From: Euonymus europaeus
Taxonomy: Eukaryota; Streptophyta; Magnoliopsida; Celastrales; Celastraceae
Assembly (NCBI GenBank): GCA_963580455.1
Contig: OY756958.1
Coordinates: forward strand, 19,356,501 to 19,420,500
DNA length: 64,000 nt
Direction: 5' to 3'
Made by a program: the position numbers and the translations under genes. Shown piece by piece: positions 46,667 through 58,449 of this stretch. Positions within the stretch are counted from its first letter, which is position 1. Every line of letters begins with the position of its first letter. The notes under the pieces are model-generated. The model saw nothing but the letters and a program-made list of their open reading frames with translations. It searched no databases and had not been told where the DNA came from.

Positions 46667-47976
46667 TGTTACAAAGAAGGAAACAAAAATTCTGGAGCTG
46701 ATTTCAAAATTAAGGAGACAAGATCATGAAGGAAAATCAAGTTCAAGATTCATTCAAGCTTTCCAGCAAGGAAACAAGAAGTCAAGCCAACCTTCATTGA
46801 TCAAATCAAGAAAAGGATAATCCAGCTGTTGGAGGGATTTTTCTACACACAAAAAGAGATCTTAGACTTTTCATCAAGAAGCAAAAATTCAAGCCAACCT
46901 CAAATTTATTTTGACAAAAATGTGTGAATGCCTGATTTTCTAAAACCATCAAGGCCCTAGACTATCCTAGCTGTCTATCACCTTTTTCCATTCCAAAATT
47001 TCGGCTAGCTCACTCTCCAAAAAGATTTTGCAAGAAAATCCTTCCCTTTCCTACCCATTGAGCTGTCTTTGGCCTAACCCTATTTAAAGCATCATTTTTT
47101 TCAAGCCTAACCAAGAAAAACGTGAGACTTCATTTCTAAACCATATTCATACACATTTGAATTCTCTCTCTTGAGTTCTATCCTTTTACATAACCTTTTG
47201 CAAGTGAGCTTTGAGAAAAACGTTTTTGAGTGAGCCTACTGCTACATACTTGCTGAAATCTAAAGCCTATTGTTCTTGAGCTTATCATTCCTAGCTTGCT
47301 ACCAAAGAGCCTACCTTGAGCCGTATTGATCACATACACTAGACTATTGAGCCACATTTTCTATTTGCTTATTGAGTTGTGAAGGTTGATTGATTCAGCC
47401 GCAAAATCAACAAATTGTATCTTGTACTCATTATCACTCATAGTGGAGGTGTTGGCAAGTCCCTTTGAAGGAGGGTCGTGGATGTACTCAGTTTGAGGAA
47501 CCACGTAAAAATTTCGGTGTCACTCTCTATCCTTTACTACTTCCTCCTTTTGATTATTGTTTAAATACAAAACTGTTTCATAATCATACAAGGGTAAAAT
47601 TAAAATAAAAATTAGTCTATATAATTAGGGTTTTAGAAACATAAAAGAAATCAAATTTTTATATTGTCCTATATTGTGCATTTATTACTAATCAAGTTAT
47701 TTGAGTGTGCAGCACTAACATCACTCTTAGGTGTGTTGGAGGAAACTATAAGACTTGGCTTATCAAAAGCTCTACATTTGGTTATTCTTAAAATTTATTA
47801 TTTGATTGTTGTATGAGTTTTTGAGTTAAAGAGTTGTTTCATTGAATTGCGCATACATTTAAACTTGTTGAACCTGATTGAATATTAATTTGTGGTTACA
47901 AGTGTAACACTTTAAAATTTGGCATAATCTTAATTCACCCCCCCTCCCTCTCTTAAGGTTAGAAACGATCCTAACA
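46667..47976. mobile_element. Solo-LTR-like insertion in copia-A integrase
   Basis: The 1310-bp segment starts TGTTAC and ends CTAACA, so it has TG..CA ends with a TGTTA/TAACA inverted end. It interrupts copia-A between DAS and HVCLL of integrase. The stretch TTCACCCCCCCTCCCTCTCTT near its right end is like the end of SIRE-type LTRs. No direct 5-bp duplication (ACGTG against GATGC). About 11-13 bp of the copia target seem to be missing. No coding is seen. Confidence 0.5.
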
Positions 47977-48214
47977 GATGCATCTATCAAAACCATAAAA
48001 TAATGAAATGGTTTACATCGTGGTGAATAAGTCCACATATATCATCATGAATGCGTTGAAGGAAATTAGAAGATTTCATACATATATTCATGGTATATGG
48101 TTTCACAATTAACTTTCCTTTTGAACAAGTGACACATAAATAATATTTAGCCAAAAGAAACTTCTGGTTTCTCAATGAATGCTCATTTCTATTTTCAATT
48201 ATTCTATGTATCAC
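47977..48214 (-). pseudogene. Copia-A pre-integrase domain
   Basis: Reads NRNEHSLRNQKFLLAKYYLC, GKLIVKPYTMN and FLQRIHDDICGLIHHDVNHF, the pre-integrase zinc region of copia pol, then in a shifted frame FMVLIDAS at the junction with the solo-LTR-like segment. Confidence 0.8.
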
Positions 48215-48334
48215 GGTAGAACCTGAGTGACCAAGGCGATCATGCCAAAGTATGAATTCTTTTAGATTAAAACACTTATGATGTTTTATCTCATGATCAT
48301 GATAATTCTTATGAGTTACAACATGCGATTTAAT

Positions 48335-48763
48335 TCACTTTATACTGGTACAGTATAAACCTAAACAGATAGCTTTAAATCTTTTTAACCTAGGCTTCTG
48401 ACTTGATACAATTAAAGTGATGTATAGATAATCTATACCACTTTCACTTTTAGATTCAATGTGATGTCCATTTCGGCGGATATCTTTAAAAATGATTAAA
48501 TTTCTTATTGATCTGGGAGAGTATAGTGTATCTCTAATGTAAATTTTTGTACCTCCATGCAATACAATATTGGTTCTTCCGGAACCTTCAATTATTTTTT
48601 GTTTGTCTGAAATTGTATGAACATTTGTTTCAAGTAATGTTAAATCCAAAAAATATGTTCGATGTCGAAATATAGAATGTGTTGTTGTACTATCAATCAA
48701 ACACATATATTCGTCAACCATATTTCTAAAGAAAAAAATAAAATAACTTGCGTCACATATCAA
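48335..48763 (-). pseudogene. Copia-A protease region
   Basis: CLIDSTTTHSI carries the protease Asp-Ser motif, followed by FLDLTLLETNVHTIS and LYSPRSIRNLI, the end of the protease and linker of copia pol. The frame starts at the junction with copia-B (about 48765). Positions 48215-48334 are decayed linker. Confidence 0.8.
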
Positions 48764-50384
48764 CCCAAAGTATCATATAGATAAATACTAAATTGTATAT
48801 AAATATAACGAAGTACAAACTTGACAAGCCTGAGGTTATTGCACAATCACTTGAAGCAATTAAACATGTAACTTTATCATTACAAGTAGAATTCACATTC
48901 ACATTCACTTTGTAAACATTACCAACTCTTTTGCCAAAAAGAATAAAATTTTCAAGACCATCTCTAATAGTGCATTTACCATTCTTGAAACTAACTTCAT
49001 AGCTCTTACCATCTAATTGACTAACACTTATCAAATTAAAAGACAAACTTTCAACAAGAAGCACATTATCAAGGGTACAAGAAGAGTTACCTATGGATCC
49101 AATGCCTAGGATCCTACCTTTTGAGTTGTCCCCAAAGGTAACATTGCCACCATCTTTCCTCTCCTCAAGGGAAGAGAACAATGAAGCATCACCAATCATA
49201 TGTCTAGAACAACCACTATCAACATACCATTTGAAAGGCTTGGACTTTGATTTCAAACACACCATCTCACTAGTAGTTAGTGAACATTTCTCCTCCAATT
49301 CTTCATTTGCCATGAGACAAAAATTTGCCTTGATGTCCTTCTCATCATCACTTGAGGATTCCTCGGATGAAGAGTCCCAAGTGGCTTTGAATGCCTTCTT
49401 TTCTTTTCCTTTCTTGTCTCTTCCTTCCTTGCCTTTGTACTTCTTCTTTCCAACTTTACGACAATCAGCCATGAAATGACCTGATTTCCCACACTTGTAG
49501 CAAGCTGATTTTTCCTTCTCTTCTTTCTTGTTTTTGAAGCTATCTTTGTTCCTAAAGCCTCCACGCTTCTTGAACTTCATAAACTTCTTGAATTGCTTGG
49601 CAACCATGGCTGTCTCCTCATCATCATCATTACTAGTATCTGAGTCATCACTGGATGAAACATTCATGGCTAGAGCTATTGTTTTTCTCTTAGGCAATTC
49701 ATCATCTTCTTGCTTCATCATCTCTAGCTCATGCGTCATCAAGGAACCTATAAGCTCCTCCATTTTGAAAACTCTCAAGTCTTTAGCCTCCTTGATTGCT
49801 GTAACTTTATCTCTCCAAGTCTTTGGAAGGCTTCTCAAGACCTTTTGCACCTTATCCGCATTGGAATACACCCTACCAAGAGATTCAAGCTCATTGCATA
49901 TAGAAGTTAGTCTAGCAAACATAGCACTCATAGATTCACCAACATTCATCTTAAACATTTCAAATTTATGCACCAACATGTTGATTTTAGAATCCTTGAC
50001 TCGACTAGTTCCCTCATGTTTTAATTCAAGCATGGACCAAATATCTTAAGCACTAGCACACATAGAGATATGATCATATTCACCTCTAAACAATGCAATA
50101 TGCAATAAATTGATAGCTTTATTATTTAGGCATAGGAGTTTCTTATCTTCATTAGTCCACTCACTCTTTTCCTTCTCCTTACTCTCTACTACCTCACCAT
50201 TTGCATTCTTAGTCACTTTCAAAAGCACATATGGTCCATTCTCAACTACATCCCATAAATCCATATCATGGGACTTAAGAAATATTCTCATCCTATTTTT
50301 CCAAAAAGGGTAATCCTTTTCATCAAAGAAAGGAGGTCTATGTGAAGATAAACCCTCAGCCTCATAACGTGAACTAGAAGCCAT
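48753..50384 (-). pseudogene. SIRE-type copia gag-protease, one in-frame stop, truncated
   Basis: ATG at 50384 (MASSSRYEAEGLSSHRPP). The frame runs to about 48800 with one TAA at 50048-50046 between CASA and DIWSMLE. Gag has FWKNRMRIFL, EELIGSLMTHELEM and the zinc knuckle CYKCGKSGHFMADC, followed by a Lys-rich and acidic Ser-rich stretch. Protease: WYVDSGCSRHM, then LGIGSIG and NLISVSQL. After CLIASSD the sequence leaves the family and runs into unrelated codons (about 48830-48753), the truncation point. One stop only, so this is younger than copia-A. Confidence 0.87.
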
Positions 50385-50433
50385 CACAAAAAAAATACTA
50401 AAATGGATGTTAAGCCTAGTTTTAGCTAACCTC

Positions 50434-50447
50434 GCTCCGATACCAAT
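50434..50447 (-). promoter_or_regulatory. Primer-binding site of copia-B
   Basis: ATTGGTATCGGAGC on the minus strand directly after the LTR end; one mismatch from the initiator tRNA-Met site TGGTATCAGAGC. Confidence 0.85.
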
Positions 50448-51200
50448 TGAAGAACCTAGCTAAACACAAGAGGGGGGTGAATTGTGTCTCTAAATTCTGT
50501 TTAGGATCCCCTAGTTCACAAAATACTCAAACTTGATTCTATTGTCACTACACAAGCAAGTTTGGTCTCTAATTGATTTAGCCTAATTCAATTTCAATCA
50601 ATTAATGCAAATGAACTCTAGCAACCTATAGACAATTTATGAATGCTCAAAAGATCAATCTAAGCACAATTAACACTCAAAGGCAGATTGTGCACACAAA
50701 ATGCTCACACATACACAGCTCAAATTAATCACACACCAAATGAGCTAGATTAAGTATCAAATTTGACAATGATGTTTAGTGATGAATAATAAGCAATATA
50801 TATCAAGGATGAATCAAGATATAATCTCTCAACAACCCTAAATGACAACCTGGTCTCCACTAGGCAGATTTGTTCAAATTGAATCAACAAGATATAAGAT
50901 CACTCCAAGTAACAAACAAGCACCCTAATATGGTTTCTATGGCAGCAAGCAATCTCAACTTCTATTAAGCAACCTAAAATCAATGCAAGGAAGCAAGGCT
51001 TGATCAAATAGCACACAAACAACCTAATAACACTTCTAGGCAGCAAGCAATTCACAAATCATATTTTCACACCAAAAACAACTCAAGACAGCAAGTAAAT
51101 CACACAAGAGATTTAGAGTGGTTCGGAGAACTTCTCCTACATCCACTACCTAAGTTCACCAACTTAGGACTTTTCAAATCCACTAAGGAATGTGGTTTTA

Positions 51201-52535
51201 TGATCTATCTAATATTTGCATGGCTTTTGTACATCAATTAACATTAGTTTTTGCCCCATTTGATGCTTTTGAGCATCAATACTACATAATCTTGTGATTA
51301 ATGTTACTTTTATATCAAAGGCAAAAATAGAAAAAGATGAGATTAAAAAGACAGAAGTATTGGCGATGGATCAACTTTTCTGGAGATGGATCAACCACAA
51401 AACAAGGCACAAGAGTCCAGAGAATTTAGGGGATCGATCACCCATTTTGTGGATTGATCCCCCTTGAAGTTATGAATGGCAGAGAATTCTGTGGATCGAT
51501 CCCACACACGCAGATCGCGAATTTCATGTTTTCCAGCTGGGAAAACTTTGCTAAAATTAGAAAATACTAAGCCAAAACGGCATAGCTTAATATAAAAATG
51601 TCATTAGGGTTTGTGGAGGTATAAAAAGACCATCTTATGTCATTTTAGAGGGATTGATGACCTAGCCACCATTCTCTCACATCTTGGGAGAGTTGAAGAA
51701 AAAGAAGAGGAGAGAGGAAGTGGAGCTCCAGATTTTCTGGGTTTAATCTTTCTTTTTACTTCTTGTTATGGATATTATGATTGTTATTTGTGTTGTTCTT
51801 GTTATTATGAGGAACTAATCCTGTCACTAGGGTCCTAATGTAGCCTAGCTTTGAAGATTCCATGAACTTGGCTTGATAATTTATTGATTTCTGTATATTA
51901 TTGAGTATTTATGGTTATGCTTAATGCTCTTGAGTGTTTGATCACCATTCAATTGATTTGATGCTTGGATTGAGACCGGAAGGAGATATCTAGGATTTTC
52001 ATCTTGCCATAGATACCATTAGGTTCATGTACCATAGTAATATAGGGACATGCCTTGTGCAATCGTTATGTGGTTTTCCACTAATCTTAATGAGTTTTTG
52101 TCACTTAAATCCGAATGTTAGGAATAACAGGGGTTAGTGATAGGAACACTTTCAGTGTAACCAGGAATGGAGCATTGAATGGGTAAGGGAGACCGATTGT
52201 CAATAATTGTTGGTAATTACGGATTATTAAGCCAATAGAGTGGAATTGGATAGGTGATGGTGAAATTAGGAACCCTAGTCCTTACTCATTCGATTAATAT
52301 AATCTGTCAATATTGTTCGTTTACATCTCAAAGTACTTCTTTAGAATATAAATTTATGTTACATTGTTTATCTTAGTGTTAATGAAATCAAAACAACTTA
52401 TTCGATTCTCCAAATAGCGCTAGTGTTAATCATAACGGATATTCATCAATTGTTAACTCAATCCTCGTGGGAACGATAATCTATTCATCACTTTATTACT
52501 TGTGCGATTTGTGCGCTTGCAAATAAGTCCCATCA
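51201..52535 (+). repeat. 5' LTR of the Athila-type element (1335 bp)
   Basis: Starts TGATCTATCTAATATTTGC, ends AGTCCCATCA. Around 51420-51520 it contains repeated GATCGATC and GATTGATCCC words also found in the element's gag gene. Confidence 0.93.
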
Positions 52536-52541
52536 AGTTTT

Positions 52542-52559
52542 TGGCGCCGTTGCCGGGGA
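52542..52559 (+). promoter_or_regulatory. Primer-binding site of the Athila-type element
   Basis: TGGCGCCGTTGCCGGGGA, the classical Athila primer site (tRNA-Asp type), 6 bases after the LTR. Confidence 0.9.
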
Positions 52560-52657
52560 TTGACGCAACATGTTTTGTTGATATTCGTATAGGTTAACTT
52601 TGGTACTAATTTGGATTTTATTTTTGTTCTACTACCTCAGGTACTCTTGTCTTGTTT

Positions 52658-55123
52658 ATGAGCTTGGGGCGACGTACTTTGAGCTTGGATTTGACTAGTT
52701 TGGATCTAGAGATTGAAAGAACGTTGAGAGGTATTCGAAGAAGGCAAGGGCAAATTGTGAGTCAAGAAGAAGCTATGGCTGAAAATCACAACAGAGAGCC
52801 TCCTATGCAAGTGAATCCTCATGGAGTGAATCCCGACATAGCTGAGCATGTTGGAGGGGTGAACCCAGTTGTTGGTGACAATAATGGAGTAGTGGGTCCA
52901 GCGTTGAGAACACTTCGTGATTATGCCATGCCTACAATGGATGCATCTCCTTCTAGTATTCTTTGTCCAACAATTTCATCAAATAACTTTGAGATCAAGC
53001 CGACGCTTATCACAATGATTCAAAATTCATCAATGTATTGTGGTCTTCCTCTGGAGGAACCGAATAACCATCTCATGTCATTCTTGGAGATTTGTGACAC
53101 TGTCAAATATAATGGTGTTCCAAAAGATGCAATTCGATTGATGCTTTTTCCTTTCTCTCTTAAAGACAAGGCGAAAGCTTGGTTATTGGCACAACCACCA
53201 TCATCCATCACCACTTGGGAAATCCTTGCACAAAAATTCTTGGCAAAGTTCTTTCCTCCATCGAAGATTGCAAAAATCCGCAATGAGATTTTAAATTTCA
53301 ACCAGCGTGATCAAGAGCCTTTTAATGAGGCATGGGATAAATTCAAGGAGACTTTGAGAAGATGCCCTCACCATGCCATTCCAGAGTGGCTACAACTCCA
53401 AACATTCTACAATGGGCTGAATTTTTCTTCAAGATCAACGGTAGATGCTACAGCAAGAGGATCTTTGCATAAGAAGACTCTACGAGAGGCTCAAGAGCTA
53501 CTTGATGAAATAGCTTCAAATTGTTGTTTATGGCCAACTGAGAGACTTGCACCGACTAGGCCAGCTGGAGTTTATGATGTTAATGTTATCAAAAATTTAA
53601 ATGCACAATTGGCCACTATGTCAAAGAGGTTGGATACATTGAGTGTCAATGCAGTGCATGGTAATCCGAGAGCTCAGAATCAGTTGGGTATGCAAGGGTC
53701 TTCAAGCATATGTTGTGACTATTGCAATGGAAATCATGTCAGTGCAGACTGTGAAGCCGGAAATCCTTTTGCTAAAGATGAACAAGCAAATCAAATTGGT
53801 AGTTTCAATAGGCAACACAATGACCCCTACTCAAACTTCTACAATCCGGGGTTCAGAAACCATCCAAACTTCTCTTGGAGCAATAACCAAAATGTTCAGA
53901 ATCGGCCTCCAAACTACCAACCCCAAGAGAAAAAGCCAGATTTGGAAGGGATAATTGCTCAGTTAGCAGGGAACATAAATAGTCTCTCATCTAACACAAA
54001 TCAGTTTATTACCAAGACGGACCAGTTCATGAGCAAGACAGAGACTACGCTTCAAAATCAAGGAGCGTCCATCTGTAATCTAGAGGTCCAAGTTGGACAA
54101 TTGGCTACTGCTTTGAGTGGAAGAGAGAGAGGTGGTTTACCTAGCCAAACTGAGGGGAATCCCAAAGGAAAAGAACAAGTGCATGCCATCATCTTGAGGA
54201 GTGGAAATCTGGTCAAGACAAGTGTGGATTTAGAAGCAGAAAAGACTGAGAAGAAAAAAATTGAAGTGGAAAAATTGGCAGAAAAATTGGTGATCGATCC
54301 CCTAAGATTGGGGATCGATCCCTCTCCAAAATCAGCAACTACTGAGAACTTGACAGATTCTTTGGTGATCGATCCCCCAACACTGGTGATCGATCCCCCT
54401 GTGCAAAAACAGAGTATTGAGTCAAGACAGCCCAGATTTGCAATTGAACATGATTGGCCTGATAGTTCAAAGCCTGAACCTCCCGTTAAAGCTTATGTTC
54501 CACCAATTCATTTCCCTCAACGGTTGAAGAAAAACAATGTTGATGCTAAGTTCTCCAAGTTCTTGGATATATTCAAGAAGCTTCAAATTAATATTCCTTT
54601 TGCCGAGGCTTTAGAGCAAATGCCTAGCTATGCTAAGTTCATGAAAGAAATATTGTCCAAGAAACGGAAGCTAGGAGAGCATGAAAAAATTCAATTAACT
54701 GAAGAATGTAGCGTCATCGTCCAACGTAAGCTTCCAATCAAACAAAATGATTCGGGAAGCTTCACTATTCCATGCACTATTGGAACTACATTAATCGACA
54801 GATCTCTTTGTGATCTAGGCTCTAGCATCAACTTGATGCCATTGTCGGTTGCTCAGCATATTGGGTTGAAGGAAATCAATCCAACAACAGTGTCATTACA
54901 AATGGCTGATCGATCGATAACATATCCTTGGGGTATAGTTGAGGACGTCTTGGTTAAGGTGGGCAAGGTTGTATTCCCTGCTGATTTTCTCATTATGGAG
55001 ATGGAAGAAGACACAAATATTCCTATCATTTTGGGTCGACCTTTCCTTAGTACTGGGCGAGCTTTAATTGATGTGGAACAAGGAAAGCTAACTTTAAGAG
55101 GGGTGAGAGCACATGACATTTAA
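52658..55123 (+). CDS. Athila-type gag-protease, open frame of 821 residues
   Basis: ATG at 52658 (MSLGRRTLSLDL). Gag domain at about residues 150-290 (KAKAWLLAQPPSSITTWEIL, FNEAWDKFKETLRRCPHH, QTFYNGL). Zinc-knuckle-like CDYCNGNHVSADC near 350. A Gln/Asn-rich linker follows, then a repeat VIDPP / LVIDPP near 560-590, then the protease from about 690 (SLCDLGSSINLMPLSVA, PIILGRPFLSTGRALID). The catalytic motif is DLGSS as in Athila. No stop over 2.4 kb, in contrast with every other gag here. It may still be translatable. The frame ends in RAHDI, overlapping a 91-codon frame (55113-55388) that ends in a Lys run. Pol does not follow. Confidence 0.9.
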   Translation: MSLGRRTLSLDLTSLDLEIERTLRGIRRRQGQIVSQEEAMAENHNREPPMQVNPHGVNPDIAEHVGGVNPVVGDNNGVVGPALRTLRDYAMPTMDASPSSILCPTISSNNFEIKPTLITMIQNSSMYCGLPLEEPNNHLMSFLEICDTVKYNGVPKDAIRLMLFPFSLKDKAKAWLLAQPPSSITTWEILAQKFLAKFFPPSKIAKIRNEILNFNQRDQEPFNEAWDKFKETLRRCPHHAIPEWLQLQTFYNGLNFSSRSTVDATARGSLHKKTLREAQELLDEIASNCCLWPTERLAPTRPAGVYDVNVIKNLNAQLATMSKRLDTLSVNAVHGNPRAQNQLGMQGSSSICCDYCNGNHVSADCEAGNPFAKDEQANQIGSFNRQHNDPYSNFYNPGFRNHPNFSWSNNQNVQNRPPNYQPQEKKPDLEGIIAQLAGNINSLSSNTNQFITKTDQFMSKTETTLQNQGASICNLEVQVGQLATALSGRERGGLPSQTEGNPKGKEQVHAIILRSGNLVKTSVDLEAEKTEKKKIEVEKLAEKLVIDPLRLGIDPSPKSATTENLTDSLVIDPPTLVIDPPVQKQSIESRQPRFAIEHDWPDSSKPEPPVKAYVPPIHFPQRLKKNNVDAKFSKFLDIFKKLQINIPFAEALEQMPSYAKFMKEILSKKRKLGEHEKIQLTEECSVIVQRKLPIKQNDSGSFTIPCTIGTTLIDRSLCDLGSSINLMPLSVAQHIGLKEINPTTVSLQMADRSITYPWGIVEDVLVKVGKVVFPADFLIMEMEEDTNIPIILGRPFLSTGRALIDVEQGKLTLRGVRAHDI

Positions 55124-55388
55124 AGTCTTTGAAACACATAACTGTTCAATGGATTCGCAGTCATGTTTCCGTGTGGATGTGGATGCAATAGACCTGGTCA
55201 TTCCTGAAAATTTTCTGAAAGCAACTTCATGCAATCTAGAGAAATCCTGTCTAGTCCAAGCCATCAAAATCGTGCATGAGGATCAAAAAGCTCTTCCAAA
55301 AGCTGAAATTGTTGTTGAAGCATCTAAGGTTAACAAAGTCAAGAAGCTGAAAAAGAAAAAGAAAAAGAAAAAAACTGTTATTTTTTAG

Positions 55389-55824
55389 AAGGGAGGAGTG
55401 AAGACATGTGCTAACCATGTGACATATGTTCCACCAAATTTTATACCAAAGAGGTCATCACATGGATTATATGCCATCACTTCCAGGGATCCTGGTTGAA
55501 GTTGCAACAAGAAGTCGAGCCATGGACTATAAACAAAGGCGCTTGTTGGGAGGCCACCCAACCAGGGTAAATTCTTTCCTTTTAATATTATGTTTTAGCA
55601 TCTTGTGTGTTTAACTTTGTGTCATTTATGTACAGGAAAACTAAGTACAACTGCAGGTGATTTCGATTCCAGGTGGGTGCTCGATCCCACCTTCAACAAA
55701 AAAAAAGAACAAGAAAAAAAAGAAAAAAAACCACTTTGACTCGGGCACACAACACACCTCTCCTTCATTTCTGTACTTTGCCTCCCATGCCCAGTACTAC
55801 CGCTTCTGACAGTCAACATTCAGT
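55389..55824 (+). other. Junction where pol is missing in the Athila-type element
   Basis: About 440 bp without a recognised domain, including an A-rich Lys-coding tract just before (55350-55385) and CTCGATCCCACC near 55680. In a full Athila about 4 kb of RT and integrase would be in this position. Confidence 0.55.
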
Positions 55825-56816
55825 ATGCCTCGTCGCCCACGCGCTACCGATCCCACTTCCTCTTCTCCGATGGCTTTGTTTACTCAGGCCACCATCGTTC
55901 CCGAGAAACGAATCGATTCTTACATCCTGAATGAACCTCGAAATCAGTGGGCGATGAGCTACCTTCGTGATCATTCTTTATTGTTCTTGGTCCAACCAGA
56001 TCGAGCCGATGATTCCCAGTGTATCCTGATCTAGTTTGCTCCTTTTATCACACTCTCGTGAAATTACCAGACTTTCCTAGAGCTCCACCCACTTACCACG
56101 TTACTGTCGCTGGTATTCGGCTTCCATTTACATCAACCGATGTCAATCTTTGCTTAGGCTTTCCGCCTACTTCTGCTGTGGCCCAAGGTTTTCAGCCGCC
56201 CATCTCGATTTCCACAGAGGAAATGATTGATGATATGTGTCAAGGGCGGCACGATCGCGATCCTACTGCTACACGTCGATCTTTCTTACCACCCAAGCTG
56301 TGGATGATTGATGATGCACTGCGAAGCAATCTTTGTCCTATTGGTCATAGTCAACAATGACGAGGCCAAATTTTGTCTGTGCTATACCACATATGGAGAG
56401 GCGTATGGTTTGACCTAGGCATGAATTACATGGAGAGTATTCTAAAGGCGAAGGTGTTTGTGACACAAAGACCAACCAAGGTTGGAAATCTGTATTTCCC
56501 ACGGCTCATCACCCGGTTACTTTACTTTAAAGGCATCCGCCCTCCTCGCACTTACCTATCTTCCGCTTATCCAGTCACTGTTCTGGAAAAATATACTTGG
56601 CGTCAAAGTACTTCTCACATGTCCACCATTGCTAGGAGACGATGCACACCCCGACTTTCCGTTGCATCCTCCTTGGACGCATCCGACTCTTTTGCTGTTG
56701 ACTCACCACCCAATCCTTACATCCAGGACATGATAGGCCGCTTGCATCGGCTGGAGACTGGTCAGCAATCCCTTGAATATAAGCTCAATAGACTCCTGGA
56801 TATGGTGCGCAACTAA
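55825..56816 (+). pseudogene. Third ORF with putative plant-transposon domain, frameshifted
   Basis: ATG at 55825 (MPRRPRATDPTSSSPMALF). The frame shifts near 56020-56030 to YPDLVCSFYHTLVKL and continues FTSTDVNLCLGFP and LPPKLWMID. A TGA at 56358-56360 (likely from CGA) interrupts, and the same frame goes on with VLYHIWRGVWFDLGMNYMES, GNLYFPRLITRLL and a short coiled coil at the end (RLHRLETGQQSLEYKLNRLL). The architecture resembles the plant-transposon-protein domain found in many Athila-related and other plant elements. Function is unknown. It takes the place where Athila elements have an envelope-like ORF. Confidence 0.7.
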
Positions 56817-58433
56817 GGACTTTCCACTACTACAAGCCACTTTCATCTCAGACACTATGCGAGGTTCCCCTGCATTCTGAACTCCAGGTTGTGTTATTCC
56901 TTTCCTCTTATTTCTTTATTTTGGAATCACTGAGGACAGTGTTATATTCTAGTGTGGGGGTGCGAACCTAAAACTTGGAGTTTCAGCTTTTGTATTAGTG
57001 ACGTGAGAACTTTTTGTTTTTAACTTCTAGTCCTTGTTTGTTTTTATGCTATGCCTCCTTGCAATGATGATTACTAGTAGCATGGTTTGATTGCTTTTTA
57101 GATAAGTTGTCTGATTTGTGGCTTAGAGACTGTAAAATGTTGTTTTCGAACATATATAAAAAATTTAAAAAAAAAATAGCCTAAAGGTGAAGTCAAAAAG
57201 AATGAGTATGTTGAAAACATCACTTAGCCAAATGCGGAGACTATGACCTATGTGAGCTTTTTGAGCCTTTCCACCTTCATTGAGTGATGAAAATCAACTC
57301 CACTTTTTATTTTGTGCTCACTATATACTAGATGATCTCATTATCTTTGTTCGGTTTCTTGGTCACTTGCTAAGCATGCATCTCATGAGCATAACATTCT
57401 TGTGAACTCTCCATGGGAAGATCATTTTTGTTCTCGGGAAATGACAGTAAGGACATCTTTATTAGCCACTAAATTCCCTTTTCAATCAACCCTCATGAAA
57501 AATATTATCGCTAGATCCCTTTTTGAAGCCAAACACTAGCATTTCCTTCTTAGCCACATACTACAGCTATTTGGATAAATTGTGGACTATTTAATGCATT
57601 TATTGAAGATCATTGGGATATACTGTGAGAAAGCACAATGATTGAGGAATTCTCTTAGGCTTCGCATGAATTATCATTAGAGAAGAGAATGAGTTTGGTA
57701 AAAAAGGGAAATTTCCCCGATTGTGAAAAGAGAAAAAAATGTGTAAAGTTTGGGTGAATAAAAAAAAAGATTTGAGGAAGAATAAATGAGAATTGCTGAT
57801 GGTTGATTTTATGAGAATGGTCTTCAATTGCTAATTTGAATAGTTCTTCAATTGTTATCAGCACTCTTATCAATGCCTTCTTCCTACCTAAACCCTAGCC
57901 TTACATTACAAGCTTTAAAAGTCCTACTTGATCCCTGAGAATTTATGATCTGAACATGGGAGTAAACTTGGGTGTTGCTCACTGCTTAGTAGTGGCATCC
58001 TTTCATAAGATCATATTCTGCATGTTTCATGAGCTTTCTTTGCAAAATGTATATGGGATCTTGATTACACTATTCCACCCATATACGCATGAGTGAAACA
58101 CTTTAGCCAACTTTGGTGTGACTTTATTTCTGAGTGAACATCAGTGAAATTTTGAAGTTGAGGCTAAGAGCTTTGTGATGTGTTCTTAAAATCAACTTAT
58201 TATGAGACGTAACCTAAGGGCTACTCTTTACTTTATGAATAATAAGTCTCTAAGTTGTGGATTGGATAGCTATACTCTATATTGTGATTGAACTGTGTGA
58301 TCTTCTGAGACTAAACAAGGAGGTGAAAATTGCATTCTGCTCCTAATCCTAATCTCATTCTCATTGGTGTCCATGCTTTCATGTAAATCCTCTTTTCTAA
58401 AAATTTAAGATTTGCTCGAGGACGAGCAAAAGC
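56817..58433 (+). other. 3' untranslated region of the Athila-type element
   Basis: 1.6 kb AT-rich, no coding motif. AGTGTGGGGGTGCGAACC at about 56950 is a second copy of the polypurine-like word seen before the 3' LTR, as often found in Athila elements. It ends with CTCGAGGACGAGCAAAAGC before the polypurine tract. Confidence 0.6.
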
Positions 58434-58449
58434 TTAGTGTGGGGGTGTT
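58434..58449 (+). other. Polypurine tract of the Athila-type element
   Basis: TTAGTGTGGGGGTGTT immediately before the 3' LTR start TGATCTATC. Confidence 0.85.

Noticed and set aside
49528..50049. 173-codon plus-strand frame
   Set aside because: Antisense shadow of copia-B gag, which has family motifs on the minus strand.
51611..51838. 75-codon frame present twice (also at 58859-59086)
   Set aside because: It lies in both Athila LTRs and has no known domain; LTR sequence, not a gene.
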